Source: Bacteroidota bacterium
Lineage (GTDB): Bacteria > Bacteroidota > Ignavibacteria > Kapaibacteriales > UBA2268
DNA: 5,327 nucleotides
NCBI GenBank assembly: GCA_022708005.1
Contig: JAKIZN010000137.1
Location: forward strand, 1-5,327
Direction of reading: 5' to 3'
Below, piece by piece: positions 1 to 5,327 of this stretch (positions are counted from its first letter, which is position 1; each line of letters opens with the position of its first letter). Below the pieces are notes generated by a model that saw nothing but the letters and a program-made list of their open reading frames with translations, was not told the DNA's origin and searched no databases. The translations under genes and the position numbers were made by a program.

Positions 1-1553
1 TATCTCGACTTTTCAACGTCGAAATCTCTTTCTTTGCCATTGCCGTTGCCATTTGATGAAGAGTTTTCATCGTAATCGCGGCTTAAAGAAAAGCCCGCAC
101 CAATAGCGGTAATAATAGTTCTTATCTCTTCATTTTCTAAAATTTTATTCGGCGCCGCTTTTATCACGTTTAATATTTTGCCTTTGAGCGGAAGTATAGC
201 TTGGAATCTTCTATCTCTGCCTTGCTTAGCAGAGCCTCCCGCTGAATCACCCTCGACTATGTAAATTTCCGTATCTTCGAGAGTATTCATAGAGCAGTCA
301 GCAAGTTTGCCCGGCAAGGTTGAGCTTTCTAAAGCATTTTTGCGTCTGACCAAATCGCGAGATTTTTTAGCGGCAATTCTTGCTTCAGCTGCAGTATTCG
401 CCTTCTCGATAATCTTTTTAGCCTCAGCTGGATTTGAATCCAAATATTGCGTCAATTTCTCATTAACTATTGCCCTTACTATGCTCTCAACTTCACTATT
501 GCCCAATTTAGTCTTAGTTTGACCTTCAAATAGTGGCTCTGGCACTTTGACGGAGATAACAGCCGTCAAGCCCTCACGAAAATCGTCGCCAGTGAGTGGA
601 TTTTTGCTCAGTTTATTTGCCACTGCATAAGCGTTCATTGTTCGAGTGAGCGCAGAACGAAAACCGCTAACATGCGTGCCACCCTCAATTGTATGAATAT
701 TATTCACATAACTCAAAAGAGTTTCGCTATAAGATGAATTATATTGATAGCATATTTCTACTTCAGTCGCATATTCGGCATCTGAACCACTTATATAAAT
801 GTGCTTGGTTACCGGCGTGTTGGCATTATCAATATAATCGACAAAATCTTTTATTCCGCCCGGATAGTTATACTCCTCCCTTATTTCCTCCCGCTCATCC
901 ACTAATTCAATAGAAACACCCGGATTCAAAAAAGCTAATTCGCGAAGCCTATCGGACACTTTGTCCATCTTAAATTCCACAGTATGAAACACGGTATGGT
1001 CGGGCAGGAATTTCACAGTGGTACCAGTATCCTCTGTCTCGCCAATTACATCAACCCCTGTTTGCGGAATGCCCTCGCGGTATATTTGCCTAAATATTTT
1101 CCCCTCTCTTTTCACCGTTACCGTCATCTCGGAAGATAAAGCATTGACGCAAGAAACACCAACGCCATGCAGCCCGCCGGACACTTTATAATTGCTCTTG
1201 TCAAACTTTCCGCCTGCGTGCAAGGTGCACATAACAAGCTCGAGAGTTGGAATTTTTTTCTCAGGGTGGATGCCAGTCGGAATACCGCGACCATTATCCA
1301 CCACAGAGCAAGAGCCGTCAGAATGCAGCGTTACAGATATTTTTGTGCAATAGCCAGCAAGCGCCTCGTCAATAGAATTATCCACCACCTCGTTAATCAA
1401 GTGATGTAGCCCCCTTTCGCTTACGTCGCCAATATACATTGCTGGTCTTTTGCGTACTGCCTCTAAGCCTTCAAGCACTCTAATACTGCTTTCGCCATAA
1501 GATGATTTATCTTCTGCTGCCTTATGGGTTGCTTCGTTTACTATTTCTTCCAT
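1..1553 (-). CDS. gyrB: DNA gyrase subunit B, N-terminal 517 residues (3' end beyond window)
   Basis: This is the ATPase/TOPRIM subunit of the A2B2 gyrase that introduces negative supercoils into DNA in the cytoplasm. From the ATG at 1553 the frame stays open to the left edge. The GHKL ATPase domain comes first: the helix with catalytic Glu55 and Asn59 (EVVDNSIDEALAG), the DNGRGIP loop with Asp86, and the SGGLHGVGVS ATP lid near residues 125-134. The transducer domain follows, with the ATP-sensing QTK loop at 345-347. The TOPRIM domain begins with EGDSAGGSAKQG at 434-445 and the conserved QAILPLKGKILNV stretch. The second acidic TOPRIM motif (DADVDG in the family) and the C-terminal tail lie outside the window, so roughly 130-150 residues are missing. 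An Asn/Gly-rich insert sits at about 489-509. The ATG is preceded by a weak GGA Shine-Dalgarno at 1561-1563. ParE is the alternative, but linkage to dciA and close similarity to GyrB favour gyrase. Confidence 0.97.
   Translation of the reverse strand, partial: MEEIVNEATHKAAEDKSSYGESSIRVLEGLEAVRKRPAMYIGDVSERGLHHLINEVVDNSIDEALAGYCTKISVTLHSDGSCSVVDNGRGIPTGIHPEKKIPTLELVMCTLHAGGKFDKSNYKVSGGLHGVGVSCVNALSSEMTVTVKREGKIFRQIYREGIPQTGVDVIGETEDTGTTVKFLPDHTVFHTVEFKMDKVSDRLRELAFLNPGVSIELVDEREEIREEYNYPGGIKDFVDYIDNANTPVTKHIYISGSDAEYATEVEICYQYNSSYSETLLSYVNNIHTIEGGTHVSGFRSALTRTMNAYAVANKLSKNPLTGDDFREGLTAVISVKVPEPLFEGQTKTKLGNSEVESIVRAIVNEKLTQYLDSNPAEAKKIIEKANTAAEARIAAKKSRDLVRRKNALESSTLPGKLADCSMNTLEDTEIYIVEGDSAGGSAKQGRDRRFQAILPLKGKILNVIKAAPNKILENEEIRTIITAIGAGFSLSRDYDENSSSNGNGNGKERDFDVEKSR
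34..51. repeat. Short hexanucleotide tandem repeat (TTGCCR x3) inside gyrB
   Basis: Three tandem copies of TTGCCR (TTGCCA, TTGCCG, TTGCCA) are followed by a partial unit. On the minus strand they encode the Asn-Gly alternation at GyrB residues about 501-506. The array is in frame, so copy-number change would add or remove Asn-Gly pairs without a frameshift. With three units it is only marginally repetitive. Confidence 0.6.
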
Positions 1554-1592
1554 AATTATATCCAAATTGGAAATGCACTAAAAATAATCTTA

Positions 1593-1600
1593 CAAATATA
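1593..1600 (-). promoter_or_regulatory. Possible Bacteroidota-type -7 element upstream of gyrB
   Basis: In the 54-nt spacer between the dciA stop and the gyrB ATG, the minus strand reads TATATTTG, an exact match to the TAnnTTTG -7 consensus described for Bacteroidota primary sigma factor promoters. I do not see a clear TTG/TTTG -33 partner at the usual distance, which would fall inside the end of dciA. The element could give gyrB its own transcript in addition to readthrough from dciA. In such AT-rich DNA a chance match is quite possible. Confidence 0.25.
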
Positions 1601-1607
1601 CGAAATT

Positions 1608-1907
1608 TTATCGAATTTTTAGCGAAGTAACTATATTTTTCGATAGGAATAGACTGATTTTATCGATTATTTCTTCTTGTCTAATCAATATTTCCGCACG
1701 CCAAGTAGAAGAATCAGTTTTTATATGCAGCACGCCTTCTACCAACTTTTTAGGCACGGCATGGCTAGCTATCCCACTGCCTACTATTTGCTCCCAATTA
1801 AGAGTTAGCTTGCCGAAACTTATATTTTCTTCCCAAGCGTTTATTTCTACCAACTTGTTTAGTAGCTCTTTTAGTGATTGCGCTGATGTATCTTTGCGGT
1901 CAAACAC
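1608..1907 (-). CDS. dciA: DciA family (DUF721) replicative helicase loader/operator
   Basis: This 99-residue protein matches the DUF721/DciA family, whose characterised members bind the replicative helicase DnaB and help load it during replication in bacteria lacking DnaC/DnaI loaders. Almost the whole protein is the domain. After a short polar N-terminus come a helix (LKELLNKLVEI), the hallmark W38-x2-IVG-x2-IA-x-H-x-VP segment (residues 38-52), the strand and turn LHIKTDSSTWRAEI (60-73) with Trp69-Arg70, and a C-terminal helix and strand. The start is GTG at 1907, chosen because a GGAAG Shine-Dalgarno lies 6 nt upstream and no ATG candidate fits better. GTGTTTGA overlaps the stop of the upstream EIIA gene by 8 nt, implying translational coupling. 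It ends in TAA, 54 nt before gyrB. Its place directly upstream of gyrB fits a replication role. The protein is at the short end of the family but appears complete. Confidence 0.92.
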   Translation of the reverse strand: MFDRKDTSAQSLKELLNKLVEINAWEENISFGKLTLNWEQIVGSGIASHAVPKKLVEGVLHIKTDSSTWRAEILIRQEEIIDKISLFLSKNIVTSLKIR

Positions 1908-2364
1908 TGCTTTCTTCCGCCTGCTCGAATAACGAAAATAGCTCGCCAGCAGTTTTGCAATTTATTACATTTGCTCGAAATGCGTCATTATTCAAAAGCC
2001 GCGATATTTTGCTGAGCAGCCTTAGATGCAGCCCTACGTTATTCTCGATACCCAACAGCAAAAAGCAAATACTAATCGGTTCGCCGTCAAGCGATTGAAA
2101 ATCTATAGGCTTTTTCAAGACTGCGATCGCTCCAACAGGCTCATCGATGGACGGCAGTTTTGCGTGCGGTAGCGATATATTTTTGCCAATCCCAGTGGAC
2201 ATGACTTTTTCTCTATCGATAATATGCTTTAATACCGCAGACTTATTACGCACTTTTCCAGATAGCGACACTAACTCCGTCATTTTTTCTAACAAGTCTT
2301 GCTTGCTTGTCGCATCTAAGCCAATTGCTATTGTGCTTTTGCTTATCACTTCGGTTATTTTCAT
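1900..2364 (-). CDS. PTS EIIA-2 (PtsN/fructose type) phosphocarrier protein
   Basis: This 154-residue soluble protein has the length and layout of a stand-alone EIIA-2 domain (PtsN / EIIA-Fru family). In such proteins a histidine accepts a phosphoryl group from HPr or NPr and either passes it to a sugar permease or acts as a regulatory switch. The active-site segment is clear: EKVMSTGIGKNISLPHAK, with His67 in the invariant PHA context. The second conserved region, GLHLRLLSKISRLL (about 111-124), follows the hydrophobic strand ICFLLLGIEN. The ATG at 2364 has a strong GGGAG Shine-Dalgarno at 2371-2375 with a 6-nt spacer. It is the first gene of the minus-strand unit and overlaps dciA by 8 nt. 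No EI, HPr, EIIB or EIIC gene is in the window, which favours a regulatory, PtsN-like role over sugar uptake. That assignment is inferred, so no gene symbol is given. Confidence 0.93.
   Translation of the reverse strand: MKITEVISKSTIAIGLDATSKQDLLEKMTELVSLSGKVRNKSAVLKHIIDREKVMSTGIGKNISLPHAKLPSIDEPVGAIAVLKKPIDFQSLDGEPISICFLLLGIENNVGLHLRLLSKISRLLNNDAFRANVINCKTAGELFSLFEQAEESSV
1914..1918 (-). promoter_or_regulatory. Ribosome binding site for dciA
   Basis: The minus strand reads GGAAG followed by six bases and then GTG. This site lies within the last codons of the EIIA gene and supports the non-ATG start of dciA, where the start overlaps the upstream TGA. Confidence 0.6.
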
Positions 2365-2483
2365 AATTATCTCCCATTATCGCCCCTAATATTTTACAAA
2401 AATCCGAATTTAATTTTGATTATCAAAAAAAATGTTGTTATGTTTGTTAGTTTTTTCACTCTAATTTTCATATTTGATTAAAA
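2365..2483. promoter_or_regulatory. Divergent AT-rich intergenic/promoter region
   Basis: These 119 bp separate the start codons of the leftward EIIA gene and rightward aroC, so both units must be promoted from here or nearby. On the minus strand a GGGAG Shine-Dalgarno (2371-2375) serves the EIIA gene, and a TAAAAT at 2391-2396 could be a -10 element, but no -35 at proper spacing is convincing. On the plus strand there is TTTG at 2443-2446 and CATATTTG at 2469-2476 (one mismatch to TAnnTTTG, 22 nt apart, slightly wide); if used, aroC would be nearly leaderless. aroC shows no Shine-Dalgarno. A perfect palindrome lies in the middle and is listed separately. Exact promoter positions cannot be fixed from sequence alone. 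Confidence 0.5.
2414..2428. repeat. Perfect 7-1-7 inverted repeat, operator-like
   Basis: TTTTGAT-T-ATCAAAA is a perfect dyad with 7-bp arms and a single central base. It sits near the middle of the divergent intergenic region, about 50 bp from the EIIA start and 55 bp from the aroC start. A one-base loop and AT-only arm ends argue against a terminator hairpin, and no GC stem is present. The position would suit a dimeric regulator acting on both units. Chance occurrence in AT-rich DNA is the main alternative. Confidence 0.45.
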
Positions 2484-3473
2484 ATGAACGCATTTGGCAA
2501 TTTATATAAAATTTCTATTTATGGCGAATCGCATAATAAATCAATCGGCGTGGTAATCAGCGGAGCGCCCGCCGGGCTACCTTTATCAGAAGATGATTTT
2601 GAAAAAGATTTAAACAGCCGAAAAGCTGGACAGTTCGGCACTACTAAGCGGGCTGAAGCCGACCTCCCAATGATTTTATCGGGGGTATTCCGCGGCAAAA
2701 CAACCGGCTCGCCAATACATATTTCTTTTGAAAATAAAGAAGTTCGCTCGGAAGATTATCCCGACGCAACGCGAGCGGTGCCACGTCCCGGTCATGCCGA
2801 CTTTACCGCTTTGAAGAAATATTTTGGGCACAATGATTTTAGAGGTGCTGGGCATTTTTCAGGCAGGCTAACTTTAGCGTTGGTAGCGGCGGGAGTAGTT
2901 GCTCAAAAAGTGGTACCGTATTCTATAACATCGAAAATAAAGCATATCGGCGGACAGTCTGATTATGAGCCGCTGCTGCAAAGAGCCGTCGAAGCAGGCG
3001 ATTCGCTGGGCGGAGTTGTGGAAACTATTGTAAGCAACTTGGAAGTTGGCATCGGCGAACCATTTTTCGATAGCGTAGAATCTTTGATAAGCCATTTGGT
3101 GTTTTCCATTCCCGGTGCCAAAGGAATAGAATTTGGTGCTGGATTTGAAGCAGCAAAAATGTTTGGCTCTCAATACGTTGACCCAATTATTGATAACAAA
3201 GGCACAACGCTAACTAATAATTGCGGTGGAATAAACGGGGGCATTAGCAATGGAAATGAGATAGTCTTTCGCACAGCTTTTCGCCCAGCGTCGAGCATTG
3301 CCATACCTATCAATACATATAATTTTGAAAAAAATGAAATGACAGAGCTTTCTATCAGTGGCAGGCACGACGCATGCTATGTGCTGCGAGTTCCCGTCAT
3401 TGTATCGGCTTGCACGGCTTGCGTGCTGGCAGATTTATTTTTGCAGCGGCAAGCGTATCTTTTGGAAAAATAG
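2484..3473 (+). CDS. aroC: Chorismate synthase, short HFSGRLT-type
   Basis: This cytoplasmic FMN-dependent enzyme converts 5-enolpyruvylshikimate-3-phosphate to chorismate, the last shikimate-pathway step feeding aromatic amino acids, folate and quinones. At 329 residues it is shorter than the usual roughly 350-400. Family landmarks appear in order: GESH with catalytic-type His17, the Arg46-x2-Gly-Gln region (SRKAGQ), ILSGVFRGKTTGSPI (64-78), RPGHADFT with His104 (101-108), DFRGAGHFSGRLT (118-130), FRPASSI, and the C-terminal GRHDACYVLRVPV (293-305) with Arg294 and Asp296. The 121-130 block replaces the canonical GGGRSSARET with GAGHFSGRLT. I recall this variant from clostridial and fusobacterial AroC proteins, so the enzyme is probably active. 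The ATG at 2484 places GESH at the expected distance from the N-terminus, although no Shine-Dalgarno precedes it. Tandem TAG TAG stops end the gene, 30 nt before the PD40 gene. Confidence 0.96.
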   Translation: MNAFGNLYKISIYGESHNKSIGVVISGAPAGLPLSEDDFEKDLNSRKAGQFGTTKRAEADLPMILSGVFRGKTTGSPIHISFENKEVRSEDYPDATRAVPRPGHADFTALKKYFGHNDFRGAGHFSGRLTLALVAAGVVAQKVVPYSITSKIKHIGGQSDYEPLLQRAVEAGDSLGGVVETIVSNLEVGIGEPFFDSVESLISHLVFSIPGAKGIEFGAGFEAAKMFGSQYVDPIIDNKGTTLTNNCGGINGGISNGNEIVFRTAFRPASSIAIPINTYNFEKNEMTELSISGRHDACYVLRVPVIVSACTACVLADLFLQRQAYLLEK

Positions 3474-3503
3474 TAGAATTTGCATATTTTACTTTGATGA
3501 TTT

Positions 3504-5327
3504 ATGCTAAAAAAAATTATTATAATATTACTTATTTCTCTTGCGATAAACTATCTATATGCCAACGAGTTACCGCAGGCTTGGAGTAAGCCCGAAGGCT
3601 TAATTCAACTCAATTCTAATCGCGACGAATTTGCGCCAAGCTATAATCATTCAGAAAATAGACTTTACTTTAATTCTAATATTAGCGGAAAATCCCAACT
3701 ATATTGGGTTGATTTGCAAGATATAGAAAGCTCTAAGCCAATACTTGCCAAAGGATTACTCAATAATCCAGCGGAAAATCGCTCTTATTTTTCGTTTAGC
3801 GACGACGGCACCGTATATTTATCTGCATTTCGCAGGACTAATAAATATCCATTTGTCAATATAGCTCAATCATCTATCCAGCGAAATGCTTATTCCGAGC
3901 CGATTTTTATCGAATCGCTATCGCATAACTCATTCAATGGGCAAGCTACTGTTTCTCCAAATGGTTCGGTGATGGTCTTCGCTTCGGATAGAATAAACGG
4001 CAAAACCACAGACCTTTTTATTTCTTATAAAGACGAGAGTGGCGTTTGGAGCGAGCCTATCGAGCTTTCCGAACTTAATTCTGACGGCAATGAAATCACT
4101 CCTTTTTTCTATTCCGATAGTCTGCTTTTCTTTTCATCCGATGGGTTAAGCGGCATTGGCGGCTATGATATTTATAAGACTGAATATTATAATGGCATTT
4201 GGCAGGTTCCAATTCCATTAAACGATATTAATACTGAATTCGATGAATCCGATTTTATAATTTTGCCCGATGGCACAGCGATATTCTCGTCGAATAGAGG
4301 GGGAAGCAAGGTAGGGCTTGACTTATATATTGCAAAGCCAACTGTTGCAGAAAGCATTGAAACAGAAGAATATAGCTTTCATTTGTCGCTAAAGTCTAGT
4401 CCTGCGGAAATTAGATTAAACCAAGAAGTAAAATATTCTATATTTAATTTAAATGGCATATTTCCAATAAATTACGATTATTTTAAAATATGCGACTCGC
4501 TATATACAATGGCTAATAGCCTTGAATTTAATTTTATAAGCAACTCGCCATTAGACTTTTTATTTCATATAAAAATAGAGCAAGCAAAACAAGAAAAAGC
4601 GAAAATAATCATATCAGTAAACGATAAGCTCGTCGATTCCGACTTTTTAGATAGGGTGAGCCGATTCGCCGATTATTTGAACTTTCCGCAAAATCTTATT
4701 GAAATCCGAAGAGTGAGTGAAATAGACGAACGTCACTTTAAAATCGAAACTGCCAACCCGTTTGTATGGCTTTCAAAGTCAACATATTCGTTTGCAAGTA
4801 GCAATATTCAATTAATCGCCGACTGCCAGCCACAGCCCAGCGGCTTCACTTTAAATTTGCGAACGAAACACGGCACAGCGGATAGCGGATTTGCTTCGCT
4901 GAAAGATTGCCAATTCCCTGCCGAGTATACCCTAAATTTAGCCAATATTTTGAGCCAAATCCCAAATAGAGACGAATTGATGATATTGGCAGACTTGGAC
5001 ATAGAAAAATCAATAATGACCCCGCTGAGTGTTTATCTGAATTTACCGATTATCACCACTATTTCAAAAGAGCCTTACTCGGTCAGCCAGCAGGGCAAAA
5101 AGCAAATATATTATTTTATCAAATTGCCGGACAATTCTAATGGCGAGCCAATAGAAGAGCAGAATAAGCCTATTTTAGACATCTTATCAGAAAATTTTAG
5201 CGTAGCCAAGTCTATAAAATATAAAGCGTTATCTTCTGGCAAGGAGGGCAGTGGCGAACTGCTAAGGTTACTAACATCCTTAGACAAATACAAAAGAAAA
5301 TTGCAGATACAAGAGCTCGCCACAAGC
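3504..5327 (+). CDS. Exported PD40 beta-propeller protein, C-terminus beyond window
   Basis: The frame stays open for 608 codons to the right edge, so the C-terminus is missing. The N-terminus is a typical Sec signal peptide: Lys3-Lys4, a hydrophobic core of Ile and Leu to about residue 15, and a likely signal peptidase I cleavage after Ala20 (YLYA/NE). Residues about 40-280 carry PD40 (WD40-like, TolB-type) blades. Examples are RDEFAPSYN (40-48), GQATVSPNGSVMVFASDR (from 146), GVWSEPIELSELNSDGNEITP (from 180), FFSSDGLSGIGGYDIYK (ending near 225), NGIWQVPIPLNDINTEFDESDF (from 230) and IFSSNRGG...DLYIAKP (260-279). In Bacteroidota and relatives such propellers often precede an OmpA-like peptidoglycan-binding domain in envelope proteins. 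Residues 281-608 match no domain I recognise with confidence; 534-608 could be a diverged OmpA-like fold. The ATG is fixed by an in-frame TGA two codons upstream; no Shine-Dalgarno is evident. The 30-nt gap suggests cotranscription with aroC. Likely periplasmic or outer-membrane associated; function unknown. Confidence 0.86.
   Translation, partial: MLKKIIIILLISLAINYLYANELPQAWSKPEGLIQLNSNRDEFAPSYNHSENRLYFNSNISGKSQLYWVDLQDIESSKPILAKGLLNNPAENRSYFSFSDDGTVYLSAFRRTNKYPFVNIAQSSIQRNAYSEPIFIESLSHNSFNGQATVSPNGSVMVFASDRINGKTTDLFISYKDESGVWSEPIELSELNSDGNEITPFFYSDSLLFFSSDGLSGIGGYDIYKTEYYNGIWQVPIPLNDINTEFDESDFIILPDGTAIFSSNRGGSKVGLDLYIAKPTVAESIETEEYSFHLSLKSSPAEIRLNQEVKYSIFNLNGIFPINYDYFKICDSLYTMANSLEFNFISNSPLDFLFHIKIEQAKQEKAKIIISVNDKLVDSDFLDRVSRFADYLNFPQNLIEIRRVSEIDERHFKIETANPFVWLSKSTYSFASSNIQLIADCQPQPSGFTLNLRTKHGTADSGFASLKDCQFPAEYTLNLANILSQIPNRDELMILADLDIEKSIMTPLSVYLNLPIITTISKEPYSVSQQGKKQIYYFIKLPDNSNGEPIEEQNKPILDILSENFSVAKSIKYKALSSGKEGSGELLRLLTSLDKYKRKLQIQELATS

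Noticed and set aside
307..1409. Plus-strand open frames of 71-80 codons (307-522, 689-913, 1167-1409)
   Set aside because: All lie antisense to gyrB, whose motifs are continuous on the minus strand; their translations show no family signature.
1561..1571. TCCAA-A-TTGGA dyad just upstream of the gyrB start, considered as a hairpin masking the ribosome site
   Set aside because: A one-base loop cannot form and only about three pairs would remain; too weak to support RNA control.
1874..2389. Plus-strand open frames at 1874-2098 and 2147-2389
   Set aside because: They are antisense to the EIIA gene, which has a clear active-site motif and Shine-Dalgarno; no independent coding signal is seen.
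2874..3173. Minus-strand 99-codon open frame within aroC
   Set aside because: It is antisense to well-conserved aroC sequence and its translation is an improbable Tyr/Phe/Cys-rich mix without motifs.
3474..3503. Terminator or promoter between aroC and the PD40 gene
   Set aside because: The 30-nt AT-rich gap holds no GC-rich stem with a T run and no well-spaced promoter pair; readthrough is simpler.
3374..3589. Plus-strand 71-codon open frame spanning the end of aroC and the start of the PD40 gene
   Set aside because: It overlaps two supported genes in another frame, including the signal peptide region, and has no recognisable features.
4808..5323. Minus-strand open frames at 4808-5002 and 5111-5323
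   Set aside because: They are antisense to the PD40 gene, whose frame is uninterrupted for 608 codons.

Overview
The window is an AT-rich chromosomal segment carrying housekeeping genes. It probably comes from a bacterium of the Bacteroidota/Chlorobiota/Ignavibacteria (FCB) assemblage. This rests on three things: a secreted PD40 beta-propeller protein of a kind abundant in that group, a DciA (DUF721) gene directly upstream of gyrB, and AT-rich intergenic regions with at least one TAnnTTTG-like promoter element. The placement is an inference and is not diagnostic at phylum level. No tRNA, rRNA, CRISPR array, insertion sequence or phage gene was seen.

The layout is two divergent transcription units around a 119-bp AT-rich intergenic region (2365-2483). 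Leftward on the minus strand are a PTS EIIA-2 (PtsN/fructose type) protein, then DciA, the replicative-helicase loader/operator, whose GTG start overlaps the preceding stop by 8 nt, then, after 54 nt, gyrB. gyrB runs off the left edge inside its TOPRIM domain. Rightward on the plus strand are aroC (chorismate synthase, last step of the shikimate pathway) and, 30 nt later, an exported PD40-repeat protein that is still open at the right edge (608 codons seen).

The minus-strand unit groups two replication genes (helicase loading and supercoiling) with a phosphorelay protein that keeps its phosphorylatable histidine. This suggests, without proving, co-regulation of replication with metabolic state. 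The plus-strand unit pairs a biosynthetic enzyme with an envelope protein and shows no obvious functional link.

The genes themselves belong to known families. Points worth a second look are the EIIA-DciA-gyrB arrangement, the short AroC form with a rewritten RSSARET-equivalent motif, an Asn/Gly-rich insert inside the GyrB TOPRIM region, a perfect AT-rich palindrome in the divergent promoter region, and the roughly 330-residue unassigned C-terminal part of the PD40 protein. I found no clear evidence of a new multi-gene system here.
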